Assembly (NCBI RefSeq): GCF_036417845.1
Contig: NC_090017.1
Span: forward strand, 310,001-374,000
From: Apteryx mantelli
Lineage: Eukaryota; Chordata; Aves; Apterygiformes; Apterygidae
Direction: 5' to 3'
Length of the DNA stretch: 64,000 nt
Part shown: positions 16,201 to 30,299 of the stretch, piece by piece
Layout of the letters: each line of letters opens with the position of its first letter
How positions within the stretch are numbered: position 1 is the stretch's first letter
Notes under the pieces: generated by a model
The model's database searches: none
Seen by the model: only the letters and a program-made list of their open reading frames with translations
Told to the model about the DNA's origin: nothing
Program-made: the position numbers and the translations under genes

Positions 16201-19200
16201 CAACGAGCAGGGATGCCACTTCATTCCCCACAGAAACCTCTGCCCCTGCCACCTCTGCATCCACCACACACACCTCCAAGACCACCATGGACGCCTCTCC
16301 ATCCACCCTCACCACTAGCACCTCTCCTAATTCTGCTTCCACTATCCTCACCACTACCAAAGGTGCCTCAGAACACACCACCGACACTTCTCCATCCACT
16401 GCCATCTCTCCCACCTCAGCAACCACCACCGTGGCCACACGCACCACAAGGACCACAGCTGAGACAACGAGCAGGGATGCCACTTCATTCCCCACAGAAA
16501 CCTCTGCCCCTGCCACCTCTGCATCCACCACACACACCTCCAAGTCCACCATGGACGCCTCTCCATCCACCCTCAGCACCAGCACCTCTCCTAATTCCGC
16601 TTCCACTATCCTCACCACTACCAAAGGTGCCTCAGAACACACCACCGACATTTCAGCATCAACCCTCATCACTAATACCTCTCCGACCTCGGCTTCCACT
16701 CGCCTCACCACTACCACAGATGCATCAGAACGCACCACAGAGACTTCTCCGGCCACACTCACCACCAGCACCTCTCCCACCTCGACTTCCACTATCCTCA
16801 CCACTACCACAGGTGTCTCAGAACCCACCACCGACACTTCTCCATCCACTGTCATCTCTCCCACCTCAGCAACCACCACCGTGGCCACACACACCACAAG
16901 GACCACAGCTGAGACAACGAGCAGGGATGCCACTTCATTCCCCACAGGCACCTCTGCCCCTGCCACCTCTCCATCCACCACAGACACCTCCAAGACCACC
17001 ATGGACGCCTCTCCATCCACCCTCAGCACCAGCACCTCTCCTAATTCCGCTTCCACTATCCTCACCACTACCAAAGGTGCCTCAGAACCCACCACCGACA
17101 TTTCAGCATCAACCCTCATCACTAATACCTCTCCGACCTCGGCTTCCACTCGCCTCACCACTACCACAGATGCATCAGAACGCACCACAGAGACTTCTCC
17201 GGCCACACTCACCACCAGCACCTCTCCCACCTCGACTTCCACTTATCTCACCTCTACCACAGGTGCCTCAGAATCCACCACCGACACTTCTCCATCCACT
17301 GTCATCTCTCCCACCTCAGCAACCACCACCGTGGCCACATACACCACAAGGACCACAGCTGAGACAACGAGCAGGGATGCCACTTCATTCCCCACAGAAA
17401 CCTCTGCCCCTGCCACCTCTGCATCCACCACACACACCTCCAAGACCACCATGGACGCATCTCCATCCACCACAGACACCTCCAAGACCACCATGGACGC
17501 CTCTCCATCCACCCTCAGCACCAGCACCTCTCCTAATTCCGCTTCCACTATCCTCACCACTACCACAGGTGCCTCAGAACACACCACCGACAATTCAGCA
17601 TCAACCCTCATCACTAATACCTCTCCGACCTCGGCTTCCACTCGCCTCACCACTACCACAGATGCATCAGAACGCACCACAGAGACTTCTCCGGCCACAC
17701 TCACCACCAGCACCTCTCCCACCTCGACTTCCACTATCCTCACCACTACCACAGGTGCCTCAGAACCCACCACCGACACTACCTCACCCAGCCTCTTCAC
17801 CAGCACCTCTCCCACCTCGACTTCCACTATCCTCACCTCTACCACAGGTGCCTCAGAATCCACCACCGACACTTCTCCATCCACTGTCATCTCTCCCACC
17901 TCAGCAACCACCACCGTGGCCACACACACCACAAGCACCACAGCTGAGACAACGAGCAGGGATGCCACTTCATTCCCCACAGACACCTCTGCCCCTGCCA
18001 CCTCTGCATCCACCACACACACCTCCAAGACCACCATGGACGCCTCTCCATCCACCACACACACCTCCAAGTCCACCATGGACGCCTCTCCATCCACCCT
18101 CATCACCAGCACCTCTCCTAATTCCGCTTCCACTATCCTCACCACTACCAAAGGTGCCTCAGAACACACCACCGACATTTCAGCATCAACCCTCATCACT
18201 AATACCTCTCCGACCTCGGCTTCCACTCGCCTCACCACTACCACAGATGCATCAGAACGCACCACAGAGACTTCTCCGGCCACACTCACCACCAGCACCT
18301 CTCCCACCTCGACTTCCACTATCCTCACCACTACCAAAGGTGCCTCAGAACACACCACCGACACTTCTCCATCCACTGTCATCTCTCCCACCTCAGCAAC
18401 CACCACCGTGGCCACACACACCACAAGCACCACAGCTGAGACAACGAGCAGGGATGCCACTTCATTCCCCACAGAAACCTCTGCCCCTGCCACCTCTGCA
18501 TCCACCACACACACCTCCAAGACCACCATGGACGCCTCTCCATCCACCCTCATCACCAGCACCTCTCCTACTTCCGCTTCCACTATCCTCACCACTACCA
18601 AAGGTGCCTCAGAAGCCACCACCGACATTTCAGCATCAACCCTCATCACTAATACCTCTCCGACCTCGGCTTCCACTCGCCTCACCACTACCACAGATGC
18701 ATCAGAACGCACCACAGAGACTTCTCCGGCCACACTCACCACCAGCACCTCTCCTAATTCTGCTTCCACTATCCTCACCACGACCAAAGGTGCCTCAGAA
18801 CACACCACCGACACTTCTCCAGACACCCTCTTCACCAGCACCTCTCCCACCTCGACTTCCACTATCCTCACCACTACCACAGGTGCCTCAGAACCCACCA
18901 CAGACACTTCTCCATCAACCTTCATCACCAGCACCTCTCACACCACTGCTTCTGCTATCCTCACCACCACTACAGGTGCCTCAGCACCCACCACCGACAC
19001 TACCTCAGCCAGCCTCTTCACCAGCACCTCTCCCACCTCGACTTCCACTATCCTCACCACTACCACAGGTGCATCAGAACCCACCACCGACACTTCTCCA
19101 TCCACTGTCATCTCTCCCACCTCAGCAACCACCACCGTGGCCACACACACCACAAGCACCACAGCTGAGACAACGAGCAGGGATGCCACTTCATTCCCCA

Positions 19201-22200
19201 CAGAAACCTCTGCCCCTGCCACCTCTGCATCCACCACACACACCTCCAAGACCACCATGGACGCCTCTCCATCCACCCTCATCACCAGCACCTCTCCTAA
19301 TTCTGCTTCAACTATCCTCACCACTACGAAAGGTGCCTCAGAATCCACCACTGGCACTTCTCCACCCACTGTCATCTCTCCCACCTCAGCAACCACCACC
19401 GTGGCCACACACACCACAAGCACCACAGCTGAGACAACGAGCAGGGATGCCACTTCATTCCCCACAGACACCTCTGCCCCTGCCACCTCTGCATCCACCA
19501 CACACACCTCCAAGACCACCATGGACGCCTCTCCATCCACCACACACACCTCCAAGACCACCATGGACGCCTCTCCATCCACCACACACACCTCCAAGAC
19601 CACCATGGACGCCTCTCCATCCACCCTCAGCACCAGCACCTCTCCTAATTCCGCTTCCACTATCCTCACCACTACCAAAGGTGCCTCAGAACACACCACC
19701 GACATTTCAGCATCAACCCTCATCACTAATACCTCTCCGACCTCGGCTTCCACTCGCCTCACCACTACCACAGATGCATCAGAACGCACCACAGAGACTT
19801 CTCCGGCCACACTCACCACCAGCACCTCTCCCACCTCGACTTCCACTATCCTCACCACTACCACAGGTGCCTCAGAACCCACCACCGACACTACCTCACC
19901 CAGCCTCTTCACCAGCACCTCTCCCACCTCGACTTCCACTATCCTCACCACTACCACAGGTGCCTCAGAATCCACCACCGACACTTCTCCATCCACTGTC
20001 ATCTCTCCCACCTCAGCAACCACCACCGTGGCCACACACACCACAAGCACCACAGCTGAGACAACGAGCAGGGATGCCACTTCATTCCCCACAGAAACCT
20101 CTGCCCCTGCCACCTCTGCATCCACCACACACACCTCCAAGACCACCATGGACGCCTCTCCATCCACCCTCATCACCAGCACCTCTCCTACTTCCGCTTC
20201 CACTATCCTCACCACTACCAAAGGTGCCTCAGAACACACCACCGACATTTCAGCATCAACCCTCATCACTAATACCTCTCCGACCTCGGCTTCCACTCGC
20301 CTCACCACTACCACAGATGCATCAGAACGCACCACAGAGACTTCTCCGGCCACACTCACCACCAGCACCTCTCCCACCTCGACTTCCACTATCCTCACCA
20401 CTACCAAAGGTGCCTCAGAACCCACCACCGACACTACCTCACCCAGCCTCTTCACCAGCACCTCTCCCACCTCGACTTCCACTATCCTCACCTCTACCAC
20501 AGGTGCCTCAGAATCCACCACCGACACTTCTCCATCCACTGTCATCTCTCCCACCTCAGCAACCACCACCGTGGCCACACACACCACAAGCACCACAGCT
20601 GAGACAACGAGCAGGGATGCCACTTCATTCCCCACAGAAACCTCTGCCCCTGCCACCTCTGCATCCACCACACACACCTCCAAGACCACCATGGACGCCT
20701 CTCCATCCACCACACACACCTCCAAGACCACCATGGACGCCTCTCCATCCACCCTCATCACCAGCACCTCTCCTAATTCTGCTTCAACTATCCTCACCAC
20801 TACGAAAGGTGCCTCAGAATCCACCACTGGCACTTCTCCACCCACTGTCATCTCTCCCACCTCAGCAACCACCACCGTGGCCACACACACCACAAGCACC
20901 ACAGCTGAGACAACGAGCAGGGATGCCACTTCATTCCCCACAGAAACCTCTGCCCCTGCCACCTCTGCATCCACCACACACACCTCCAAGACCACCATGG
21001 ACGCCTCTCCATCCACCACACACACCTCCAAGACCACCATGGACGCCTCTCCATCCACCCTCAGCACCAGCACCTCTCCTAATTCCGCTTCCACTATCCT
21101 CACCACTACCAAAGGTGCCTCAGAACACACCACCGACATTTCAGCATCAACCCTCATCACTAATACCTCTCCGACCTCGGCTTCCACTCGCCTCACCACT
21201 ACCACAGATGCATCAGAACGCACCACAGAGACTTCTCCGGCCACACTCACCACCAGCACCTCTCCCACCTCGACTTCCACTATCCTCACCACTACCACAG
21301 GTGCCTCAGAATCCACCACCGACACTTCTCCATCCACTGTCATCTCTCCCACCTCAGCAACCACCACCGTGGCCACACACACCACAAGCACCACAGCTGA
21401 GACAACGAGCAGGGATGCCACTTCATTCCCCACAGAAACCTCTGCCCCTGCCACCTCTGCATCCACCACACACACCTCCAAGACCACCATGGACGCCTCT
21501 CCATCCACCCTCATCACCAGCACCTCTCCTAATTCCGCTTCAACTATCCTCACCACGACCAAAGGTGCCTCAGAACCCACCACAGACACTTCTCCAGACA
21601 CCCTCTTCACCAGCACCTCTCCCACCTCGACTTCCACTATCCTCACCACTACCACAGGTGCCTCAGAACCCACCACCGACACCTCTCCAGACACCCTCTT
21701 CACCAGCACCTCTCCTAATTCTGCTTCAACTATCCTCACCACTACGAAAGGTGCCTCAGAATCCACCACTGGCACTTCTCCACCCACTGTCATCTCTCCC
21801 ACCTCAGCAACCACCACCGTGGCCACACACACCACAAGCACCACAGCTGAGACAACGAGCAGGGATGCCACTTCATTCCCCACAGACACCTCTGCCCCTG
21901 CCACCTCTGCATCCACCACACACACCTCCAAGACCACCATGGACGCCTCTCCATCCACCACACACACCTCCAAGTCCACCATGGACGCCTCTCCATCCAC
22001 CCTCATCACCAGCACCTCTCCTAATTCCGCTTCCACTATCCTCACCACTACCAAAGGTGCCTCAGAACACACCACCGACATTTCAGCATCAACCCTCATC
22101 ACTAATACCTCTCCGACCTCGGCTTCCACTCGCCTCACCACTACCACAGATGCATCAGAACGCACCACAGAGACTTCTCCGGCCACACTCACCACCAGCA

Positions 22201-25200
22201 CCTCTCCCACCTCGACTTCCACTATCCTCACCACTACCAAAGGTGCCTCAGAACACACCACCGACACTTCTCCATCCACTGTCATCTCTCCCACCTCAGC
22301 AACCACCACCGTGGCCACACACACCACAAGCACCACAGCTGAGACAACGAGCAGGGATGCCACTTCATTCCCCACAGACACCTCTGCCCCTGCCACCTCT
22401 GCATCCACCACACACACCTCCAAGACCACCATGGACGCCTCTCCATCCACCCTCATCACCAGCACCTCTCCTAATTCCGCTTCCACTATCCTCACCACGA
22501 CCAAAGGTGCCTCAGAAGCCACCACCGACATTTCAGCATCAACCCTCATCACTAATACCTCTCCGACCTCGGCTTCCACTCGCCTCACCACTACCACAGA
22601 TGCATCAGAACGCACCACAGAGACTTCTCCGGCCACACTCACCACCAGCACCTCTCCCACCTCGACTTCCACTATCCTCACCACTACCAAAGGTGCCTCA
22701 GAACCCACCACCGACACTACCTCACCCAGCCTCTTCACCAGCACCTCTCCCACCTCAACTTCCACTATCCTCACCTCTACCACAGGTGCCTCAGAATCCA
22801 CCACCGACACCTCTCCAGACACCCTCTTCACCAGCACCTCTCCCACCTCGCCTTCCACTATCCTCACCACTACCACAGGTGCATCAGAACCCACCACAGA
22901 CACTTCTCCATCAACCTTCATCACCAGCACCTCTCACACCACTGCTTCTGCTATCCTCAACACCACTACAGGTGCCTCAGCACCCACCACCGACACTACC
23001 TCACCCAGCCTCTTCACCAGCACCTCTCTCACCTCGCCTTCCACTATCCTCACCACTACCACAGGTGCCTCAGAACCCACCACCGACACTTCTCCATCCA
23101 CTGCCATCTCTCCCACCTCAGCAACCACCACCGTGGCCACACACACCACAAGCACCACAGCTGAGACAACGAGCAGGGATACCACTTCATTCCCCACAGA
23201 AACCTCTGCCCCTGCCACCTCTGCATCCACCACACACACCTCCAAGACCACCATGGACGCCTCTCCATCCACCCTCACCAGCAGCACCTCTCCTAATTCC
23301 GCTTCCACTATCCTCACCACGACCAAAGGTGCCTCAGAACCCACCACCGACACTTCTCCAGACACTCTCTTCACCAACACCTCTCCCACCTCGACTTCCA
23401 CTATCCTCACCACTACCACAGGTGCCTCAGAACCCACCACCGACACTTCTCCATCCACTGTCATCTCTCCCACCTCAGCAACCACCACTGTGGCCGCAGA
23501 CACCACAAGGACCACAGTCAAGACAACGACCAGAGGTACCACTGCACTCCCCACAGACACCTCTGCCTCTGGGATCTCTGCACCCACCACAGACACCTCC
23601 GTTTCCTCTGTTGTCACTGCCACATCAAGCTCCACCACTTCTTCCACACTCACCACAAAGTCCACCTCAGAGACCTCCAGCTCAGACAGCTCACTATTCC
23701 CCACAGACACCTCCACCACACATTCTGCTGCAGCCACCACAAACCACCTTACATCCACTGTGGGGACCTCTTCTTCAGCAAGTACCACGACTGCCACACC
23801 CACCACCACCACTCCAGGTATTTATCAGGCCACCTTTTGCTCCAGCTGTGATAGGAAGATTTCTTTTTCTGTATTGTCCAGCACTGTCTTGGATTGCTTT
23901 TTCTAGGGCCTTGCTATAATGAAGGTACGTGGATCAACGGCCATTGTCAGTGCCTCCCAGGTTTCATCGGTGATAAGTGCGAGTTTGCTGAGAATACCTT
24001 TGATGCTAAAGTTGGTAAGAGATCTTCTTTGACTGGATTCAGCCAGGGCATGGCAAAATCTGCCAGAAAAGAGCAAGAGCAGGGATACATCTTGAGGGAG
24101 GACAAGCTGAGGGTGACCATGGCACAGGCAATGCTCTTCCCAATTAGGGCATAGGCTGGGGCATCCCAAAGGGTGGGAAGAACAGAGCTGGTGATAAGAG
24201 GGTCTACTGACCATGACAGACTAGGCAAGACCATGAATCAGGACCAGGGTCCATGCAGAGAGTCTAGGCAGGAGATGGGGCAACAACATAAGTCTACCTT
24301 CTATCCAGGAGATAGGACCAAATATGGAGCCAGAGCCAGATACACCTGCAACATAAACAAATTCTAGGCACTCTGAGATGAGCTTAAATGCAGATCCCAG
24401 GCCAATGAGCAGAGGACAGAGGTCCCAGATGAGGCCAGTCAGGGCATTTAAGGCTCCCTAATAGCCTTAGCCTAATAGCCTAACCCTACCCCTGATGAGA
24501 TCAGGAGTGTAAACCGAGCTGTCTGCACTGCATCAAGGATGAGTGGTTAGTGCTGGGGGCAAAGGATCCAGCCATAGGGGCTAGGGGCCTGTCTTCACCT
24601 AGAAGAATAGATAGGCTTCTGGTCTCTAGGTAAGCTCTAGGTTTGTTGTAACAGCTGGAGGAAATTTTTCTCCTTCTCCTTTACAGCAAGCTCTAAAGCT
24701 GTGGGTCTTAAGTGGGGAAGCCTATGTATCTCCTGTAAGGAAGAAGTTGTTTCTTCTCCATTATCTGGTCTTGACTCTGCCTTCTCTCTATCTTTCCCTA
24801 AAGAGGTAAATGGGACAGTGCGGCTGGAGGTGCGGGTCACCAACCGGGAGTTCACCAGTGACTTCAGAGACAACAACTCTTCGGCATATCATGACTTTGT
24901 CCAGAAGTTCACAGAGCAGGTGGGGCATGGGTGGAGGGCTGACCCTGCCTGGGGAGGTGCTTGGGATGCCCCAGGTGCCTGGCTTGTATCTGCCTGCCCT
25001 GGCAGAATACATCCAGGTTTGCTGGTTTTGAACTCAAATGCATCCTGGAGGTGTTGCACACACTGGAAGCTTCTCTGGCTGCTCCTTGCTGGAGACACTG
25101 GGATGTATTGGGGGGGGGGGGAGCAAAGATGGGGAGGAAGAACTCCTCATGCTAGTGAGGGAAATCCAGGAGGAGGGGGAAGGGAATGGAGTCATGACAC

Positions 25201-27464
25201 CAAGCCTGGAGTCCTCTTCTCTTCCAGATTAACAATATTTACAAGAACATTGCCGGATACCAGGGCATTGAGATCCTGCGTTTAATGTGAGTGCTGAGGC
25301 GCTGGGGGCCCCAAATATGGGAAGAAGGTATTGGGGTGCTGCAGTGGGGGTAGCTAAAAGGCTGCACAAACCGGTCTCGCTTCCTGAGGGGCTGAGGCAA
25401 TCCCCTGGGGGAAGGAGCAGTTGCAATAGGACATGCTTGTCCTGCAATCCCAGCCGGTGGCTTTTTCAAATCATCGAGGGGGAAAGTCATTTGTTGCCAG
25501 GCAAACGCCAGGCTGAGGGATGGCTTCTGTGTCCCTCCAGACCTGGCAGCATCGTGGTGGATCACAACGTAATCATCTCCCTGATGGTGACGTCCCAAAC
25601 CCAGGACAAACTCCGCAACATCTCCATAATACTGCAGGAAGAGATACGGGCAGTGGCGGCGCAGCAGAACTGCACAGACAGCACCGGTGAGCAGCCTTGC
25701 AAGGGCTCGGAGGGCAGACAGGGGATGACTTCCAACCCGAAACCTTGCAGCCAGGCTGGGGGATGTGCTCTTGCCCTGGGGAAGGATGCACGCCACAACA
25801 TGTAGCCGTGACGGGGAAAAACCCCATTGCTGCACCGGGGCTCCTTGGAGCTGAATGGCAGCAGGAGCCGTGCACCAAGCAGGGTGTGGGGCAGCTCTCC
25901 AGTGTTGGCTCTCCTTTTCTTTTCCAGACGAGCTGTGCTTCAATTCATCCGTTAATGTAGTTGATTCTGGTTCATTTTACTTCGACAATGAGTGTAAGTG
26001 GATGGGGCCACCCCAGAGAGGGGAGGATGCAGCCAAGGGTCAGGGTTCGGGGTGACAGGTGTCTCCTCAATGGGCTTCTCTCCTCTCCAGTGCACTGCCG
26101 GCAGATCACCCCTGAAAAGTACCAGGACTTTTACTTCCCCAACCTGACAAGCTCCGGTTTGTTCTGCATGTCCAACTGCACAACGAACACCCTCAGCACC
26201 ATCGACTGCAACTACGGGCAGTGCCACGTCACCTCCACTGGCCCACAGTGCTTGTAAGGGGCGCAATAAAACCATCGCTCCCATCCCACCTGCTTCCAAC
26301 CATGGCACGGGCTTGGTGCTACCCCCGCACTTGTCCTGTGCATCTCCAGCAACAGCTCCCTGCCCACCTCTGATGCTCCCTTTGCATGCTCTGTTCTGTT
26401 TGCCCTTCATCTCCCAGGGTGGAAATGGGCCAAAACCCTGGAGGTTTGGAGCAGGGACCATAGCAACAGGGTCCTACTCCTAAAGGGACTTTAGTTTGCA
26501 GAAGCAGCCTAAAAGGGGGCCTGGGGGACTGCTGCTGGAGATTCTGGCCTTGTGCTCATCTCCTCCATTCCTCCCCACAGCTGCCGTGAGACCAATATCT
26601 ACTGGTACCAGGGCAACCGCTGCAAAACCCGAATCAGCAAGATCGCGGTGGGGCTGGGCTTGGCCGTAGCAGTTCTGGTTGCGGTCATCTTCATCCTTGC
26701 TGGCCTCCTCTTCAGAGCCCGGAGGACAAAATCATTTGGCAGGTGAGGCTGGCTGTGAGGCTTGGGGGAGCATCTGGCGCCAGCAGGAGCCCAGATGCAC
26801 AGGTTCCCTTCCTGGGGAGGGGGATCTTATTGAGCAGGGGATTTTTGCATGATGCAAAATGTTCCTTGTCTAGACAAAAGTCCAGAGATGCTCCAGGAGT
26901 CCCTGAGTGGGGGGGGGGGGGTCTCTTTTGTCTATGAGGTGCCCACAGGGCAGAGGCTGGGCCCTTTGGGGAAGGGGGTAGAGAGGAGGAGCTGATGGGT
27001 CTGGGGAGGGGAAGGACCCACTGCAGGTGACTCAATGTGCATTTCCCCCCCCTCTCCGGCAGCGCAAGTGCCTTGAGAGCGACAAAGAAGTGGTATGAGG
27101 ACATGTATGAGGACTGGAGCTTTCCAGGGAGCTTCTCTTTCTGGAATGAAGGTGCGGAGGGTCCCCAGTGGCCCCGTGGGTCTGGGGGGAGCTGGTTCAC
27201 CCACCCTCTGCCCTGAGTATCTCCCCTGAGCCCTGTTCCTCCCTCATCCCTGCAGGTGCCACCGCAGTGGACACTCAGGTTGACCTGGAGTCCGTGGACA
27301 CGTCAGCACCAGTGAGTCTGGGGCCCTGGGGTCCCTGCCCACCCTGAAGATGCATGGGGCAGTTGAGATGTCCCCATTCCTGCTCACGGCCTCTGTTTTC
27401 TCTCCCTCCCTCCCTTTGGCAGGTCCAGATCCCGAGGCCGGAGAGCATCAGCACGCAGCTCTGA
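1..27464 (+). CDS. Giant MUC3/MUC12/MUC17-type transmembrane mucin 1 (5' end outside window)
   Basis: Cell-surface mucin of the SEA-containing MUC3/12/17 group. The coding frame is open from position 3. Exons by splice sites and phase: <3-23817 (Ser/Thr/Pro repeats), 23907-24014 (4-Cys EGF-like, CYNEGTWINGHCQC), 24804-24919, 25228-25286 and 25541-25686 (SEA domain with the cleavage-type site PGSIVV), 25928-25993 and 26091-26253 (Cys-rich second EGF-like module), 26581-26742 (end of that module, then membrane helix GLAVAVLVAVIFILAGLLF and RARR stop-transfer), 27063-27151, 27256-27311 and 27423-27464 (tail). The lengths sum to 24822 nt, exactly 8274 codons including TGA, so at least 8273 residues. 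The tail ends in STQL, a class I PDZ-binding motif, after a VDTSAPVQIPRPES stretch that resembles the human MUC17 tail. The signal peptide lies upstream of the window. Which of MUC3, MUC12 or MUC17 is the true orthologue cannot be decided here. Confidence 0.93.
3..23500 (+). repeat. Mucin 1 PTS tandem repeats (93-bp core, 171-bp linker, 42-bp sub-repeat)
   Basis: Nearly the whole exon is built from three in-frame units. The first is a 31-aa core, for example LITNTSPTSASTRLTTTTDA and what follows, with variants marked by KGASEHTTDISAS, TDASERTTETSPA, TGASEPTTDTTSPS and SPDTLF. The second is a 57-aa linker beginning VISPTSATTTVATHTT and containing TSRDATSFPT. The third is a 14-aa THTSKTTMDASPST sub-repeat present in one to three copies at the end of the linker. 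Each length is a multiple of three, so copy-number change does not break the frame. Composition is dominated by Thr, Ser, Pro and Ala, as expected for dense O-glycosylation. From about 23500 the sequence degenerates into non-repetitive Ser/Thr-rich coding sequence up to the donor at 23818. Confidence 0.95.
7620..19620. repeat. About 6.2-kb super-repeats inside the mucin 1 exon
   Basis: Rare variants recur at 6210 bp: CTGCAACCTC at 7651 and 13861, and ATCAGGGATGCC at 8061 and 14271. A neighbouring set recurs at 6246 bp: CCTACTTCCG at 12321 and 18567, and the TCAGCCAGCC variant at 12761 and 19007. Both offsets are multiples of three. This indicates large in-frame block duplications laid over the 93-bp array. 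Confidence 0.8.
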
Positions 27465-28070
27465 GCCATGGCGGGACATTGGGACTGGATGTTTCCCCTT
27501 GCGGGCATTGCCACCCAGTTATGCCTGGGCAAGGGTCTGCCCAGACTCTGTAGAGGAGCCCCCAAGCCTCTTTGGGGGGCTGTTCTGGGGGCTATGACTC
27601 CACATTTACTGACACTTGGGGGTATTGCCCCCAGTTCCAGGGTCACAACTCCACTTCCGATGGCATTTCCACGCTTGAGACACCTCTTCCATTGGCATTT
27701 CTGGGGTATTGACCCACTTCCAGGGTTGTGACCCCACTCTTATTTGCACATGAAGGGGTGTGACCCCATTTTCTTTGGCACTTCTGGGGTATTGACCCCA
27801 AGTCTAGTGGCACTTTCAGGTCATGACCTCATTCTTCCAGGGCATGACCCCACTTTTATTTGCACTTTGGGGTCATGATCCCCTCCAGGGTCATGACCCC
27901 GCTCAGTCCTCCCCTTCCTCAGAGGTCACTTCAAGGATGAGGAGGCCTTCCCAGGGCCCCCTCCCTTGTCCCAGCAGGGAGGACAGAGCCAGCATCCTTC
28001 CCCCTTCCCTTCACCCTAGCCAGGGCTGGGCCCTCTCTGCCTCCTAATAAAGGTGCTAAAACAGCTTTCA
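27465..28070 (+). other. Mucin 1 3' UTR with poly(A) signal at 28046-28051
   Basis: The UTR follows the TGA at 27462-27464. AATAAA lies at 28046-28051, followed by a T/G-containing stretch. Between about 27585 and 27905 the UTR carries a diverged roughly 45-bp repeat built on short inverted motifs such as GGGGTCATGACCCC-like words and GGGGTATTGACCCC. Confidence 0.8.
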
Positions 28071-30299
28071 TGGGACTGGTTTGTACTGGGACGGCCCCAG
28101 CTTGGACTGGGGAGCGGATGAGAAGACGTTCCTTCACTAAGACTTGTGGGGGGAGACGTTGGCCCTACACGGCTCCTCTTTACATGCTCTGGGGAGGCCA
28201 TGGTGGGGACAACCTGGCTTCCATCAGCATTGCTGGGGATGGTGATATTTTCTGCTGGATAAACAGGAGGATTGGGACAGGAGGAAAACTTGGGCTCTCC
28301 AGCTCCATCTGTCCTCTGCAGCGCCAGCTGGTGACGGCCCTTAGCATCTTTGCCAGCCTTTCCGCAGGCAACAGGACACGGAGCAGGGGACGGGGACCAC
28401 GGGGACTTTGTGTCCCATATCATCTGGAAACCCTCCAAACCTGATGGTTTGGTGGGGAGGAAGCACCCGGGATAGAGCATCCCTATCCCAAAATGCAAAA
28501 TTTGGGGTCCGTTTGGGCAGAATGTCCCCGTTCTGCAGAACGAGAGCTCCAGGAACCAAAACGGGACCGTTGGAAGACGTTGCACAGCTGCGGCCGCTTG
28601 TGGCAAGGGGTGAGTTTGCGTTTGGCTTTCCTCACCCGGCACCTCTTCTCCCATCCCCTTTTTTGTTTATTTTGGACTCGGCGCCGCATCCCACGCCAGG
28701 AGGTGGAGCCAGACTCCACACTGTGCCGGGAGCAAGGAGGGGCTCCAGGAGTGCCACCGGCTCTGGTGGGACATGGGGACATGACCATTCCCCATGGGAT
28801 ACAACCAGCTCCAGACCCCTCCAGGAAGGTCTTCCCGTGTTCCCCAAATGAAACGGCGGGTGCTTGGGACCCTCCTTCAGCTCCCATGCAGCCCCAATTT
28901 GCCTTTCTCCCCCTCCTTTCCCCCCAGCACCATCATCCAGCTGCCTGTGGGACCCCCCCATCCCAGTGACGGGGGCCGTCAGGGAGGGATGAGCCTGCAG
29001 GAACCCCCCTCCCAGGCTATTTTCACAGGCATTTGGACCTTGCTCCCCTAGTAAAAAAGGAGCTGCTGACACTGATCATCCCTCATGTGCCATCTTCCTC
29101 TCTTTCTGCAGGTCAAGGGGAGGCCACCCCCTGCTTTTAACACCTAGATAAGGCGGAGGAGTTGCTAATTTTAGCACAGTGCAAAGGGGAAAGGTGCAAA
29201 CTCTCCCGGGAGGGGCAGGAGGCACCTCCCTGTGGCGGCCCGGCCTGCGTCACCAACCCCTCGCACACTGCTCCTTGCCCTCGCACGCTGCTCCTTGCCC
29301 CCATGCAGCACCCTGGGATGGGAACTGCGGCCATCCCGGAGATGGTGACCATCCCTAAGGACTCCCTTTGCCTCTCGTGTGGAAATGAGGTGCAAAGATG
29401 GGGGGGGTTTTCCACAATGCTGAGGGGTTCCTGGGGTGAGTCCAGGTCCCGTCTCCTTCCTTGCACGTTCCCCCCCCCCCCCCCCCACCGGCGAGGATCC
29501 TCCTTGTTGGTGGCACAGCCCCACACGTGGACGGTCACCCTTGCAAATCCCCTCTTGCAACAAGGAGCAGCCCTTCGCACACCCCCCCCTTCCTCTTTGC
29601 AGCCTCCTGGCAGAGAACTGAGGAGGGAAAGGCTGCAAGAAGCCAAGAAGAAGGTGGAAAGGGGATGTGCCTGGAGAGAGCTTAAATCCACATCTTCCCC
29701 AGAGAAGAGCTGTCGCTGCACAAAAGACGCAGCAAGGATGGGCATCCTTGGGTACGTGCGTCACGCATCGGACTTGCACCTTTGGGGTGCTCTGATAGCA
29801 CGGCTTAATTGCTCTCCCCAGCAGTAAAAGTGTTCCTGACATGCTCCAGACACTTTTCCTTTCCCCACCCTGGCTATTTCAAGGCACCTTTTGCCCTGTC
29901 AGTGCATAGTAGCACCCCGGGCAGGTGAGGTGAACGGGGACAGGGTGTGCAATGGGCTCCAGCATCACCTTCACCATGGGGCTGCCGCATCTGCTCCGGT
30001 TCATGTGTGTCATGAGTCTCTCCGTCCGAAGGGGGACATAGTACAGTCACCTCCAGGTGTGGGGAAACCAGCTTTGCAGGAACTGTGGTGATCCCAGCTC
30101 CAGGCACGGCCCAGCCACGGTGACGAAGGGAGGTGACCGGCACCAGCCGTGTCTTTCTGATCACAACGAGGGTGAGCCCAGCATGCCAGGAAAACACCCC
30201 CCCACCCCCCGACCTCTGCAATCCCTCGGCTGCCCCTCCAAAGGCAGTGCCGAGCTGAACAGGCACACAGAAACAGGCAGGTGGCAATAAAGTTAGCAT
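28071..30299. other. Spacer between the two convergent mucins; no gene recognised
   Basis: This is non-repetitive, moderately GC-rich sequence between the poly(A) signals of two tail-to-tail genes. The open frames seen here are short, have no domain I recognise and lack coherent splice pairs. A pure C run lies near 29470-29487. No mobile element or RNA gene was recognised. Confidence 0.6.

Noticed and set aside
1-23500. Could the regular repeats be a CRISPR array?
   Set aside because: The units are contiguous coding repeats with no unique spacers, in an intron-containing vertebrate gene.
70-23919. Pro/Leu-rich long frames on the + strand and Val/Glu-rich long frames on the - strand across the mucin 1 repeat
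   Set aside because: They are alternative readings of the same 93-bp units, which lack stop triplets in several frames. Only the Ser/Thr frame joins in phase to the EGF, SEA and membrane exons.
28071-30299. Short open frames in the spacer between the mucins
   Set aside because: None has a recognisable domain, conserved splice pair or signal peptide. Lengths are as expected for GC-rich non-coding DNA.
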